Part shown: positions 17,920-27,167 of the stretch, piece after piece
How positions within the stretch are numbered: the stretch's first letter is position 1
Layout of the letters: every line of letters begins with the position of its first letter
Assembly (NCBI RefSeq): GCF_016428595.1
Contig: NZ_JAELVQ010000014.1
Location: 1-64,000 of the forward strand
DNA length: 64,000 nt
Source: Snuella sedimenti
Lineage (GTDB): Bacteria > Bacteroidota > Bacteroidia > Flavobacteriales > Flavobacteriaceae
Direction of reading: 5' to 3'
Notes under the pieces: generated by a model
The model's input: only the letters and a program-made list of their open reading frames with translations
Databases searched by the model: none
What the model was told of the DNA's origin: nothing
Made by a program: the position numbers and the translations under genes

Positions 17920-18459
17920 TTAAAAATATTGTTTTACTTTCCCCCAAAAACCTTTAGGAGACACTTTAAATTCATCTTCTAAATCCTGCATACTTTTGTC
18001 AACTTCATTAATCTTGTTAAACATTTTAGCTCTCAATAAATAAACAGATGGAATTACAACAGCCATAATGGGTATCATATACATTAATTGAAATTCATCG
18101 ACGTATTCTATATCATCATTAAACAAATTAAATATTTGATACAAGAACATAGTAATAGGTACTAATATTGCATGGTACCACCAATGGCGACAAGTAAAAA
18201 ACCAAATAAATATTAAAAGTAATGGAACAGCCTTACTTACAAAAAAATACATGAAACTATTGGCGTTTTCAAAGTATCCGCTATTGTAAGTAAATAAAAA
18301 AGTGTCCCAGACTTTTGTATCTGGAACACTCTCATATAAATAAAACAAATATGGTGTAATAGCTATAAGCGTTGCAATTACGCTTCCTATAACCAAATTT
18401 TTCTTATTATTTTGTTGGAACCTTCGTTCCTTTGTCGATTTTAACTGTTGTTGCTCCAT
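17920..18459 (-). CDS. Four-TM inner-membrane protein of unknown function
   Basis: The product (179 aa) has a basic, Gln-rich N terminus, about four hydrophobic segments (near residues 22-42, 70-90, 93-112 and 125-145), and a soluble C-terminal tail with a short acidic helix. I do not recognise the family. Its first 53 bases overlap the 3' part of the small secreted-peptide gene in another frame, so the two are probably translationally coupled. It is convergent with the outer-membrane gene, 15 bases apart, and shares its high A+T content. Confidence 0.65.
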   Translation of the reverse strand: MEQQQLKSTKERRFQQNNKKNLVIGSVIATLIAITPYLFYLYESVPDTKVWDTFLFTYNSGYFENANSFMYFFVSKAVPLLLIFIWFFTCRHWWYHAILVPITMFLYQIFNLFNDDIEYVDEFQLMYMIPIMAVVIPSVYLLRAKMFNKINEVDKSMQDLEDEFKVSPKGFWGKVKQYF

Positions 18460-18544
18460 CTAAGTTATAAGCGTTAACTGCTTGAGCTGTAAACAACACT
18501 CCTCCGAATATCGCGATTGCGATTAAATACTTTTTAGTTTTCAT
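18407..18544 (-). CDS. 45-aa secreted peptide gene, overlapping the next gene
   Basis: From the ATG at 18544 a 45-codon frame encodes MKTKKYLIAIAIFGGVLFTA, then QAVNAYNLDGATTVKIDKGT and KVPTK, ending at a TAA (18407-18409). The first ~24 residues are a clear signal peptide with cleavage after QA or VNA, leaving a short exported peptide of about 20 residues. The ATG of the 4-TM protein (18459) lies inside this gene in another frame. A -7-like TACATTTG sits upstream on the minus strand (18575-18582). No known family was recognised; it could also be a leader for the membrane gene. Confidence 0.6.
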   Translation of the reverse strand: MKTKKYLIAIAIFGGVLFTAQAVNAYNLDGATTVKIDKGTKVPTK

Positions 18545-18570
18545 TTTATAAGGGATTTAATTAATTAATA

Positions 18571-18616
18571 TACCCAAATGTAACTAAAGTGTATTTTGAA
18601 GTTTGTACCCAAATGT
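18571..18616 (-). promoter_or_regulatory. Direct repeat TACCCAAATGT x2 over the small-peptide promoter
   Basis: The 11-mer TACCCAAATGT occurs at 18571-18581 and again at 18606-18616, 35 bases apart. On the minus strand the nearer copy includes TACATTTG, a match to the -7 box. This looks like a duplicated promoter or a pair of regulator sites for the 45-aa gene. Confidence 0.4.
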
Positions 18617-18701
18617 TAAAATTATGTTAAAAACAATGGTTTTTAAATTTTAAGCTGTGGGATTTCCGTAATACTTCAATTTCTGGAGCGTTTTGTGTTA
18701 T

Positions 18702-19154
18702 TTAAATGTGCTCAATATGTGTTTCGGTTAAACGTTTCTTTAAATTTAATTTCAATGTTCTTGATTGATCTGGGTTCAATTCCAATTCAATTCTGTCATG
18801 CGCTTCCGGCACAATCGTTTCAATTTTTTCCGGCCATTCTATAATCGACCAATTATTTGAAAACAAATAATCCTCTATTCCAAAATTATAAGCCTCTTCC
18901 AAGTCCTTGATTCTATACAAATCAAAATGGTATAACAGCCCGTTTTCCGCTTCATACTCATTGACAATGGAAAAGGTGGGGCTACTCACATCATCATTGC
19001 TTCCCAAGGCCTTAACCAAGGCTTTTATAAGTGTGGTTTTACCCACGCCCATTTCGCCATATAGCAATATGGTCTTCGATGTGACACTCTGCAAGAGTGT
19101 TTTTGCTACATCGTTAACATCATCTAGCGTGTAATTAATTTCCAAATATTTCAA
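18702..19154 (-). CDS. tsaE: tRNA threonylcarbamoyladenosine ATPase TsaE
   Basis: TsaE is the P-loop ATPase that assists threonylcarbamoylation of tRNA A37. The Walker A motif GEMGVGKTT is followed by SSPTFSIVNEY (the SPTF motif), LYHFDLYRI and IIEWPEKIE, all typical. I place the start at the TTG at 19154, giving about 150 residues that open KYLEINYTLDDV, the usual length. The ATG at 19202 would add a hydrophobic 16-residue extension that is unlikely for this cytosolic protein. It lies 83 bases downstream of porX in the same direction. Confidence 0.88.
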   Translation of the reverse strand: MKYLEINYTLDDVNDVAKTLLQSVTSKTILLYGEMGVGKTTLIKALVKALGSNDDVSSPTFSIVNEYEAENGLLYHFDLYRIKDLEEAYNFGIEDYLFSNNWSIIEWPEKIETIVPEAHDRIELELNPDQSRTLKLNLKKRLTETHIEHI

Positions 19155-19237
19155 TTTTTTATACAATAATACTAATAAAATCTGATAAAAACCAACAAAC
19201 AATGCATTTCGTCGATGTTTTTAGTCATTACATAGAA

Positions 19238-20791
19238 TTATTTCGGATTGAAAACAACAATCGGAATAATCATTTCTTCCAAAGAAACACCGCCATGTTG
19301 GTAGGTATTTCTGTAATAACTCACATAATGATTGTAATTATTGGGATAGGCAAAGAACAGGTCACCTTTTGCAAAAATATAAGAACTACTCATATTTATG
19401 GTAGGTAAGTGGATACTTTTTGGTTCTTTGGCAACCAGTACATCTTTGTTGTCGTACGTTAAGCTTTTGCCCGTTTTGTACCGTAGGTTCAAACTGGTAT
19501 CCCTATCGCCAATAACTTTTGAAGGATTTTTTACATTAATGGTGCCGTGATCGGTAGTTAAAATGAGTTTAAATCCTAGTTGCTGCGCATGTTGGATCAT
19601 TTCTAGTAGTGGTGAGTTTTTAAACCAGCTTACTGTTAGCGATCTATAAGCTTTATCGTTTGATGCCAATTCTTGAACAACTTCCATTTCGGTTTTGGCA
19701 TGCGATAACATGTCAACAAAATTATAGACCACTACGGTCAAGTCATTTTTTTTCAAGGATTTAAAATTGTCTACTAACTTTTTCCCGGTCTTCAGGTTGG
19801 TGATTTTATAATACTCGTAGTTTAGGTTATTAAGTCCTAAACGTTTCATTTGGGTTTTAAGGAACTTATCCTCGTAAAGGTTCTTGCCACCTTCGTCGGT
19901 GTCATTTTTCCAATATTCGGGAAAAAGCTTTTCCATGTCGCTGGGCATCAAACCCGAGAATATCGCGTTACGGGCATATTGTGTTGCGGTTGGTAGAATG
20001 CTAAAAAACGCCTCTTCTTTTTCCTTCTTGTAATAATTACCTATAATGGGCTCGAAGGCTTTCCATTGGTCGTAACGTAAATTATCGATAACCACCAATA
20101 GAGTAGGTTGTTCCTTGCTTAACTCCGGCGCTATTTTCTCCTTAAACAGCGTGTGCGACATTATTGGTGCTTCCGTTTGCGGTTCGAACCATTTTGGGTA
20201 GTTTCTTTCAATAAATTTTCCAAATTGGGTGTTGGCTTCCGTTTTTTGGGATTCCAATATTTCAAACATCCCGGGATCTTCAATCGCTTCCAATTGGATT
20301 TCCCAGTAAATAAGTTTAAGGTATAGGCTTACCCATTCGTCATAACTGTTAACCATTGCCAGTTCCATTGCAATTTTCCTGAACTCTTGTTGGTAATTGG
20401 AGGTTGTTTTTTCAGATACCAGCCGAGAAAGGTCCAGATTCTTTTTTAAACTTAACAATATTTGGTTTGGGTTGACGGGCTTAATAAGGTAATCGGCTAT
20501 TTTATTGCCAATGGCCTCTTCCATAATATACTCTTCCTCACTTTTCGTTATCATAACAACGGGAAGCGTATCTTGTTTCTCCTTAATTTCATTTAAAGTT
20601 TCAAGTCCGGTAAGTCCTGGCATGTTCTCATCCAAAAAAACAATATCAAAGTTTTTTTCGTCCAAAAGTTCTATTGCTTCCGTTCCGCTTGTACAGGTCG
20701 TTACATTGTACTGCTTTTGTTCAAGAAATAGTATATGGGGCTTTAATAAATCTATTTCGTCATCAACCCAAAGTATTTGTATGGTGCTCAT
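19238..20791 (-). CDS. porX: PorX-type response regulator with PglZ/alkaline-phosphatase-like output domain
   Basis: The 517-residue protein has a CheY-like receiver at residues 4-120, with acidic pocket Asp10-Asp11, phospho-acceptor Asp54 (FLDENMPG) and Lys107 region DYLIKPV. It continues as a PglZ-type alkaline-phosphatase-superfamily domain with LVVIDNLRYDQWKAFEP (near 233) and LTTDHGTINVKNP (near 424), which contain the expected metal-binding Asp/His residues. This architecture defines PorX, which works with the sensor PorY to control type IX secretion and gliding genes in Bacteroidota. No porY or por genes are in the window. Confidence 0.92.
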   Translation of the reverse strand: MSTIQILWVDDEIDLLKPHILFLEQKQYNVTTCTSGTEAIELLDEKNFDIVFLDENMPGLTGLETLNEIKEKQDTLPVVMITKSEEEYIMEEAIGNKIADYLIKPVNPNQILLSLKKNLDLSRLVSEKTTSNYQQEFRKIAMELAMVNSYDEWVSLYLKLIYWEIQLEAIEDPGMFEILESQKTEANTQFGKFIERNYPKWFEPQTEAPIMSHTLFKEKIAPELSKEQPTLLVVIDNLRYDQWKAFEPIIGNYYKKEKEEAFFSILPTATQYARNAIFSGLMPSDMEKLFPEYWKNDTDEGGKNLYEDKFLKTQMKRLGLNNLNYEYYKITNLKTGKKLVDNFKSLKKNDLTVVVYNFVDMLSHAKTEMEVVQELASNDKAYRSLTVSWFKNSPLLEMIQHAQQLGFKLILTTDHGTINVKNPSKVIGDRDTSLNLRYKTGKSLTYDNKDVLVAKEPKSIHLPTINMSSSYIFAKGDLFFAYPNNYNHYVSYYRNTYQHGGVSLEEMIIPIVVFNPK

Positions 20792-20918
20792 ATAAATTTT
20801 ATAAAATTGTTACTCGATAATCGAGATTTAAATGCCTCTTAGGCATATAGTATTTGTTGTTTCAATCACTATGTCTTATAAATTGCGGTCCAAATTTTTA
20901 AGCATAGCGATAACATTA

Positions 20919-20926
20919 TATATTTG
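20919..20926 (+). promoter_or_regulatory. Candidate -7 box (TATATTTG) before the HD gene
   Basis: TATATTTG matches TAnnTTTG, 26 bases before the TTG start at 20953. It is divergent from porX. Confidence 0.4.
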
Positions 20927-20952
20927 TCTTACTAAACCTTAACTTTTAAAGT

Positions 20953-22173
20953 TTGAACAAACTTAAAATATTAAACGATCCAATTTACGGATTTATTACG
21001 ATTCCCAATTCGTTAGTTTTTGATTTAATTCAGCATAAGTATTTTCAGCGTTTGAGGCGCATCACTCAAATGGGAATGTCCTATTTGGTATATCCGGGCG
21101 CGCACCACACACGTTTTCATCATGCGATTGGTTGTGTGCATTTAATGCAGCAAACGGTTAATGTGCTTCGTTTTAAGGGTGTTACAATATCTGAAGAAGA
21201 GGAAGATGCGCTTTATATTGCTATTTTATTGCATGATATTGGTCATGGACCATTCTCGCATGCTATGGAACATAGTATTGTTAATAATGTGTCCCATGAG
21301 CAAATTTCACTTCTGTTTATGGAGCGTTTAAATGAAGAGTTTAACGGAAGTTTAACATTAGCCATTCAAATTTTTAAGCGCGAATACCACAGAAAATTTA
21401 TGTGCGAGCTCATTTCTGGTCAGTTGGACATGGATCGTGCAGATTATTTGAAACGTGATAGCTTTTATACAGGCGTGGCCGAAGGCAATATAAACAGCGA
21501 ACGCCTTATAACAATGCTTAATGTAGTTGATGACGAGTTGGTTGTTGAGGAAAAAGGGATTTACAGTGTCGAAAAATTCATTATTGCCCGACGCTTAATG
21601 TATTGGCAGGTTTATTTGCACAAAACGGGGCTGGTAGCCGAGCAACTCCTGATACGGGTTTTAAAACGGGCAAAGGAGTTGCACGTACAAGGATATAAAT
21701 TGCAAGGGAGTGCTGCACTCCAATACTTTTTAGAAAACGAAATTTCCATACACAATTTTACAAATGCCACGCTGGATGTTTTTTCCAGTTTAGACGATTA
21801 TGATATTATTTCGGCTATGAAAGACTGGCAGCATAACGACGATTTTGTGTTAAGTAATTTAAGTAAGATGATAATAAACAGGAACTTACTTAAAATTAAA
21901 ATGAAGAATAAAAAGATAAAAGCAAAGCACCTTGAAAAACATCTAGAAAATTTGAGGACTACCAATGGCATTACGACTGAAGAAGCCTCTTATTTTGTTT
22001 TTACGGGCAGTATTTTTAATCAGGCCTATCACGAAAAGCACCAAAATATAAACATACTGCACAAGTCTGGGAAAACAGAAGATATTGTAAAGGCATCCGA
22101 TCAACTTAACTTAAAAGCCCTGTCAAAACCTGTTACGAAATATTATATATGCTATCCTAAAGGCAAACTTTAG
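20953..22173 (+). CDS. HD-domain phosphohydrolase (dGTPase-like)
   Basis: The 406-residue protein has a full HD metal site: HHTRFHHAIGCVHL (about residues 50-63), LLHDIGHGPFSHAMEH (about 92-107), and the downstream Asp in QLDMDRADYLKRDS (about 156-169). It belongs to the HD superfamily of nucleotide phosphohydrolases related to dGTPases. The start is TTG, which gives MNKLKILNDPIYGFI, the family's usual N terminus. It is the first gene of the lipid A block, 52 bases before lpxD; the link is conserved context rather than known pathway logic. Confidence 0.88.
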   Translation: MNKLKILNDPIYGFITIPNSLVFDLIQHKYFQRLRRITQMGMSYLVYPGAHHTRFHHAIGCVHLMQQTVNVLRFKGVTISEEEEDALYIAILLHDIGHGPFSHAMEHSIVNNVSHEQISLLFMERLNEEFNGSLTLAIQIFKREYHRKFMCELISGQLDMDRADYLKRDSFYTGVAEGNINSERLITMLNVVDDELVVEEKGIYSVEKFIIARRLMYWQVYLHKTGLVAEQLLIRVLKRAKELHVQGYKLQGSAALQYFLENEISIHNFTNATLDVFSSLDDYDIISAMKDWQHNDDFVLSNLSKMIINRNLLKIKMKNKKIKAKHLEKHLENLRTTNGITTEEASYFVFTGSIFNQAYHEKHQNINILHKSGKTEDIVKASDQLNLKALSKPVTKYYICYPKGKL

Positions 22174-22184
22174 TGTATTTTTCC

Positions 22185-22192
22185 TATTTTTG
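22185..22192 (+). promoter_or_regulatory. Candidate -7 box (TATTTTTG) before lpxD
   Basis: TATTTTTG fits TAnnTTTG, 33 bases before the GTG start of lpxD; no clear -33 element. Confidence 0.35.
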
Positions 22193-22225
22193 CCGAAAAT
22201 AAACTAACAACAACAAACATTTAGT

Positions 22226-23254
22226 GTGAAATTTACAGCACAGCAAATAGCAGGGATTTTGGAGGGTGATGTTGTAGGAAACCCAAATGCCGAAGTATCA
22301 AAGCTATCTAAAATAGAAGAAGGGTTTAAGGGGTCTTTAACGTTTTTGGCAAACCCTAAATACACGCCTTTTATATATACAACGAAAGCTTCAATTACTA
22401 TAGTTAACAAAACATTTGAACCCGAAAATGATTTAGAAACGACCTTAATAAAGGTAAACGATGCCTATTTGGCTTTTACTAAAATATTAGAATATTATAA
22501 TTCGGTAAAGCTTAATAAAGTAGGTATTGAACAACCTTCATTTATTTCGGAATCTTCTAAGCATGGTGATAACTTATATTTAGGGGCGTTTTCGTATATA
22601 GGAGAAAACGTGGTTTTGGGAAATAATGTAAAAATATTCCCGAGCGCCTATATTGGTGATAACGTGGAAATTGGGGATAATACCATTGTTTTTTCTGGAG
22701 CGAAAATATATTCTGAAACTCTAATAGGTAATAATTGTGTGATAAATTCAGGAGCTATTATTGGAGCTGATGGATTTGGATACGCGCCAAATGGCGATGG
22801 ACGCTATAAAAAAGTACCACAAACAGGGAATGTTGTTATAGAGGATTATGTCGATATAGGAGCCGCTACAACAATAGATAGGGCGACTATGGGATCTACT
22901 ATTATACGTGAAGGTGCTAAACTGGATAATCAAATTCAAATTGCCCACAATGTAGAGATTGGAAAAAACACGGTTATTGCCGCACAAACAGGTATAGCGG
23001 GATCAACTAAAATAGGAGAGGACTGTCAGATAGGGGGGCAAGTTGGTATCGTAGGGCATTTAACTATTGGTAATAATGTGAAAATACAAGCACAATCGGG
23101 TATAGGACGTAATGTAAAGGATAACGAAGTGCTTCAAGGGTCACCAGCATTATCGTATGGCGACTACAACAAGTCGTATGTGCACTTTAAAAATTTACCT
23201 AAAATTGTAAAAGATATTAATGATTTAGAAAAAAAAGTTAATGGGAATAGTTAG
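22226..23254 (+). CDS. lpxD: UDP-3-O-(3-hydroxyacyl)glucosamine N-acyltransferase
   Basis: This 342-residue enzyme adds the N-linked hydroxyacyl chain in lipid A synthesis (third step). It has an N-terminal uridine-binding domain (about residues 1-100) and a left-handed beta-helix of hexapeptide repeats. The catalytic His lies in [14 protein letters not shown] (near 240). The start codon is GTG. Its last 14 bases overlap the start of lpxC/fabZ, so the two are translationally coupled. A shorter second LpxD-like gene lies at 26155. Confidence 0.93.
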   Translation: MKFTAQQIAGILEGDVVGNPNAEVSKLSKIEEGFKGSLTFLANPKYTPFIYTTKASITIVNKTFEPENDLETTLIKVNDAYLAFTKILEYYNSVKLNKVGIEQPSFISESSKHGDNLYLGAFSYIGENVVLGNNVKIFPSAYIGDNVEIGDNTIVFSGAKIYSETLIGNNCVINSGAIIGADGFGYAPNGDGRYKKVPQTGNVVIEDYVDIGAATTIDRATMGSTIIREGAKLDNQIQIAHNVEIGKNTVIAAQTGIAGSTKIGEDCQIGGQVGIVGHLTIGNNVKIQAQSGIGRNVKDNEVLQGSPALSYGDYNKSYVHFKNLPKIVKDINDLEKKVNGNS

Positions 23255-24647
23255 TACAGAAATTAAACAAAAGACTATAAAGAAAGCGGTTTCTTTAACG
23301 GGTGTTGGCTTACATACCGGAAAAGATGTAACTTTAACTTTTAAGCCAGCGCCGGCCAATTCTGGTTTAGCCTTTAAACGTGTAGATTTAGAAGGAATGC
23401 CATTAATAGAAGCAGATGCAAGTTATGTTACCAACACCCAAAGGGGCACATGTCTGGAAAAGAATGGTGTGACCATACAAACATCAGAGCATGTCCTTGC
23501 GGCCTTAATAGGTTTGGATATCGATAATGTTATAATTGAATTAAACGAATCGGAGCCTCCTATTATGGATGGTTCTTCAAAATTTTTCGTAGAAGCGTTG
23601 GAAGAAGCTGAAATCGTAGCGCTTGACGCCGTTCGTGAAGAATATGTTGTAACCGATGTTGTTTCTTATACCGATGAAGAATCAGGGAGTGAAATTTTGG
23701 TAATGCCTTCGAAAGAATATCAGGTAACAACGATGGTCGATTTTGGCACGAAGGTATTAGGTACCCAAAATGCAACATTAAATCAAATCTCAGATTTTAA
23801 AGAAGATATTTCAAACTCGCGTACATTTAGCTTTTTACATGAAATTGAAATGCTTCTGGAAAATGGGTTGATTAAAGGAGGTGATTTAAATAATGCCATT
23901 GTTTATGTAGATAAGCCATTGTCTGCAGAAACCATGGAAAAATTAAAAGTAGCCTTTAAAAAAGATTCTATAGCTGTTAAGCCTAATGGTATTCTGGACA
24001 ATTTAACTCTACACTATCCTAATGAAGCAGCAAGGCATAAGTTGTTGGATGTATTGGGAGATTTAGCTCTTATAGGAACGCGTATAAGAGGTAAGGTTAT
24101 AGCTAATAAACCGGGGCACTTTGTGAATACACAGTTTGCTAAAAAGCTTTCTAAAATAATTAAGAACGAAAGACGTAACAACGTACCTAATATAGATTTG
24201 AATCAACCACCATTAATGGATGTAAATCAAATCATGGCTATGTTACCACACCGACAGCCATTTTTGCTTATCGATAAGATTTTTGAACTATCAGATTCGC
24301 ATGTGGTAGGAATGAAAAATGTGACCATGAATGAGCAGTTTTTTGCAGGTCATTTCCCTGGGATGCCCGTTATGCCCGGTGTATTAATATGTGAAGCAAT
24401 GGCTCAAACCGGAGGTATATTGGTTCTAAATACAGTTCCAGATCCTGAAAATTATTTAACATTTTTCATGAAAATGGACAATGTAAAGTTTAAACAAAAA
24501 GTAGGGCCCGGAGATACGCTTATCTTTAAATGTTCGTTAATAACACCAATACGTCGGGGTATTTGCCACATGCAAGGTTATGCTTATTCAAACGGTAAGC
24601 TTTGTGCAGAAGCCGAACTTATGGCTCAAATTTCAAAAGTAAAATAA
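23241..24647 (+). CDS. lpxC/fabZ: Bifunctional LpxC deacetylase / FabZ dehydratase
   Basis: The 468-residue fusion joins UDP-3-O-acyl-GlcNAc deacetylase (residues 1-305) with 3-hydroxyacyl-ACP dehydratase (about 320-468). The LpxC half opens with [20 protein letters not shown] and has the zinc residues in [10 protein letters not shown] and [11 protein letters not shown]. The FabZ half shows [14 protein letters not shown] and the hotdog active site [19 protein letters not shown]. This fusion is the standard form in Bacteroidota and couples the committed lipid A step to fatty-acid elongation. It begins inside lpxD. Confidence 0.95.
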   Translation: MGIVSTEIKQKTIKKAVSLTGVGLHTGKDVTLTFKPAPANSGLAFKRVDLEGMPLIEADASYVTNTQRGTCLEKNGVTIQTSEHVLAALIGLDIDNVIIELNESEPPIMDGSSKFFVEALEEAEIVALDAVREEYVVTDVVSYTDEESGSEILVMPSKEYQVTTMVDFGTKVLGTQNATLNQISDFKEDISNSRTFSFLHEIEMLLENGLIKGGDLNNAIVYVDKPLSAETMEKLKVAFKKDSIAVKPNGILDNLTLHYPNEAARHKLLDVLGDLALIGTRIRGKVIANKPGHFVNTQFAKKLSKIIKNERRNNVPNIDLNQPPLMDVNQIMAMLPHRQPFLLIDKIFELSDSHVVGMKNVTMNEQFFAGHFPGMPVMPGVLICEAMAQTGGILVLNTVPDPENYLTFFMKMDNVKFKQKVGPGDTLIFKCSLITPIRRGICHMQGYAYSNGKLCAEAELMAQISKVK

Positions 24648-24720
24648 TAATGCATCAAGCAATCTATTCGACGTATATTGCTTGCCCATTTTCATTACTT
24701 AATAATATAATATTATATAA

Positions 24721-25506
24721 ATGAATCAACCACTCGCTTACGTTCATCCAGGAGCCAAAATAGCAAAAAATGTTGTTATTGAACCGTTTACAACCATACA
24801 TAACAATGTTATCATTGGTGAAGGCACTTGGATAGGCAGTAACGTAACCATTATGGAAGGTGCCCGAATCGGGAAAAATTGCAATATTTTTCCGGGAGCT
24901 GTAATATCAGCTGTTCCACAAGACCTTAAATATAATGATGAAGACACAATTGTTGAAATAGGTGACAATGTAACGATTCGTGAATGTGTTACAATAAATA
25001 GGGGAACGACCGATAGGATGAAAACGGTTATCGGTAATAATTGTTTAATTATGGCGTATTGTCATATTGCCCACGATTGCATTATTGGGAACAATTGCAT
25101 CTTTTCAAATAACAGTACACTTGCAGGGCACATTACCATAGGAGATTATGTGGTCTTGGCAGGAATGACAGCAGTACATCAGTTTTGTTCTATTGGTAAC
25201 CACGCTTTTGTTACTGGTGGTTCCTTGGTTAGAAAAGATGTGCCGCCATTTGTAAAAGCAGCAAGAGAGCCGTTGTCATATGTTGGTATTAATTCCGTTG
25301 GATTGAGAAGACGTGGTTTTAGTAGCGAAAAAATTAGGGAAATACAGAATATTTTTAGAATTCTATATCAAAAAAATTATAACAATACCCAGGCCGGCGA
25401 TATTATTGAAGCCGAGATGGAGGCAACTCCAGAACGCGATGAGATCCTTCAGTTTATTAGAAATTCACATCGAGGTATTATGAAAGGATATTTTAAATCA
25501 AATTAA
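24721..25506 (+). CDS. lpxA: UDP-N-acetylglucosamine acyltransferase
   Basis: The 261-residue protein is a hexapeptide-repeat left-handed beta-helix enzyme that starts lipid A synthesis by acylating UDP-GlcNAc at O-3. The active-site His lies in IMAYCHIAHDCIIG (about residue 122), with GHITIGDYVVLAGMTAVHQF and a C-terminal helical part after residue 190 containing RRRGFSSEKIREIQ. Length is normal. It follows lpxC/fabZ and precedes efp by four bases. Confidence 0.95.
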   Translation: MNQPLAYVHPGAKIAKNVVIEPFTTIHNNVIIGEGTWIGSNVTIMEGARIGKNCNIFPGAVISAVPQDLKYNDEDTIVEIGDNVTIRECVTINRGTTDRMKTVIGNNCLIMAYCHIAHDCIIGNNCIFSNNSTLAGHITIGDYVVLAGMTAVHQFCSIGNHAFVTGGSLVRKDVPPFVKAAREPLSYVGINSVGLRRRGFSSEKIREIQNIFRILYQKNYNNTQAGDIIEAEMEATPERDEILQFIRNSHRGIMKGYFKSN

Positions 25507-25510
25507 TTAT

Positions 25511-26077
25511 ATGGCAAGTACAAGTGATATTAGAAACGGGTTATGCATCAAGTATAACAACGATATTTATAAAGTAATAGAGTTTTTGCATGTTAAACCA
25601 GGGAAGGGGCCGGCGTTTGTAAGAACAAAACTAAAGAGTGTAACAACAGGAAAAGTTATTGATAATACATTTTCTGCTGGTCATAAATTAGAGGATGTAC
25701 GTGTCGAAACACATAAGTTTCAGTTTTTGTACAATGATGGAGAGTACTATCATTTCATGAATACTGAAGATTATACACAAATTCAACTAACAGAAGCAGC
25801 CTTAGATAATCCCGAATTAATGAAAGAGGGTGAAGTTGTTACCGTTATGATTAATACCGAAGATAATATGCCGCTTTCTGTTGAAATGCCGGCAAGTGTT
25901 ATATTGGAAGTTACTGCAACCGAACCAGGCGTTAAAGGAAATACTGCAACAAATGCAACGAAACCTGCAACTGTGGAAACTGGAGCAACCATTAATGTGC
26001 CATTATTTATTAACGAAGGAGATAAAATAAAGGTAGAAACAGAGAAAGGAACTTACAAAGAACGCGTTAAGGAATAG
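25511..26077 (+). CDS. efp: Elongation factor P
   Basis: The 188-residue protein has the three-beta-domain EF-P fold. The KOW-like N domain carries the modification-loop region HVKPGKGPAFVRTKLKS (about residues 28-44), where the tip residue is Lys32 in PGKG. The C-terminal part shows the family signature segment GATINVPLFINEGDKIKVET. EF-P relieves stalling at polyproline. The gene sits four bases after lpxA, which points to one transcript with the lipid A genes. Confidence 0.95.
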   Translation: MASTSDIRNGLCIKYNNDIYKVIEFLHVKPGKGPAFVRTKLKSVTTGKVIDNTFSAGHKLEDVRVETHKFQFLYNDGEYYHFMNTEDYTQIQLTEAALDNPELMKEGEVVTVMINTEDNMPLSVEMPASVILEVTATEPGVKGNTATNATKPATVETGATINVPLFINEGDKIKVETEKGTYKERVKE

Positions 26078-26154
26078 AAGTTTAGAGTTTTAGGTTTATG
26101 TGTTTTTAGAGCTCATAGACAAAGCATTGATAAATTAAACTTAAAGGGTATCGG

Positions 26155-27093
26155 ATGAAGTTTCCAAAACCACATACGTTAAAACAGATAGCACAATTAA
26201 TTGATTGTAGCTTTGTTGGTCATGAAGAGTTTCCTGTTTTGGGCATGAATGAAATTCATGTGGTAGAGTCTGGAGATATTGTGTTTGTTGACCATCCTAA
26301 ATATTACGACAAAGCACTGGCTTCAAAAGCCAGTATCGTCTTAATAAATAAAGATGTTGCTTGTCCAGAAGGAAAGGCTTTGCTTATTAGTGATGATCCT
26401 TTTCGTGATTTTAATAAGCTTGCTGAGCATTTCAAGCCATTCAAAACATCCAATAGCTTGATAGCTGAGTCTGCTATAATTGGTAAGAATACTATTATTC
26501 AACCCAATTGCTTCATAGGTAACAATGTGGTTATTGGAGATAATTGCACTATCCATTCTAACGTAAGCATTTATGATGGCACAGTGATAGGGGATCATGT
26601 AACCATTCATGCAGGAGCTGTTTTGGGAGCGAATGCGTTTTACTATAAAAATAGACCTGAAGGATTCGACCGTTTAAAATCTAGCGGAAGTATCCTTATT
26701 AAGGACCATGTCGATATAGGTGCTGCATGTACTATCGATAGAGGTGTAACGGGTAACACTACCATTGGTAAGGGCTCTAAATTGGACAACCAAATACAAA
26801 TAGGCCACGATACCGTTATAGGAGAAAAGTGTTTAATAGCGTCACAAGTAGGCATTGCCGGTTGTGTTGTTATAGAAGATGAAGTAACAATATGGGGACA
26901 AGTAGGTATTAGTAGTGGTGTTACGATAGGTAAAAAAGCGGTGCTCTTGGCGCAAGCTGGAGTTAGCAAATCTTTAGAAGGAGGTAAAAGTTATTTTGGT
27001 ACACCTGCAGAGGATACTAGAAAAAAATATAAGGAATTAGCTTCTATAAGGCAACTACCACAAACATTAGAACTTTTAAAGACAATAAAATAA
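26155..27093 (+). CDS. LpxD-like N-acyltransferase (paralogue)
   Basis: This 312-residue protein has the same layout as LpxD: an N-terminal domain (about 1-95) and a hexapeptide beta-helix with LDNQIQIGHDTVIG, which keeps the catalytic His. It is about 30 residues shorter than the lpxD at 22226 and differs throughout. Such a second copy, located after efp and before sucD, is usual in this family. It may use a different acyl chain or sugar nucleotide; the sequence does not settle this. It is 77 bases downstream of efp. Confidence 0.85.
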   Translation: MKFPKPHTLKQIAQLIDCSFVGHEEFPVLGMNEIHVVESGDIVFVDHPKYYDKALASKASIVLINKDVACPEGKALLISDDPFRDFNKLAEHFKPFKTSNSLIAESAIIGKNTIIQPNCFIGNNVVIGDNCTIHSNVSIYDGTVIGDHVTIHAGAVLGANAFYYKNRPEGFDRLKSSGSILIKDHVDIGAACTIDRGVTGNTTIGKGSKLDNQIQIGHDTVIGEKCLIASQVGIAGCVVIEDEVTIWGQVGISSGVTIGKKAVLLAQAGVSKSLEGGKSYFGTPAEDTRKKYKELASIRQLPQTLELLKTIK

Positions 27094-27129
27094 ACATAAA
27101 AAATACTATTAAAAGTAACTTCAAAAAAG

Positions 27130-27137
27130 TACTTTTG
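27130..27137 (+). promoter_or_regulatory. Candidate -7 box (TACTTTTG) before sucD
   Basis: TACTTTTG fits TAnnTTTG, 30 bases before the ATG of sucD. Confidence 0.35.
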
Positions 27138-27167
27138 TACTGCTTTATTTAAAATAAAAAATATACA

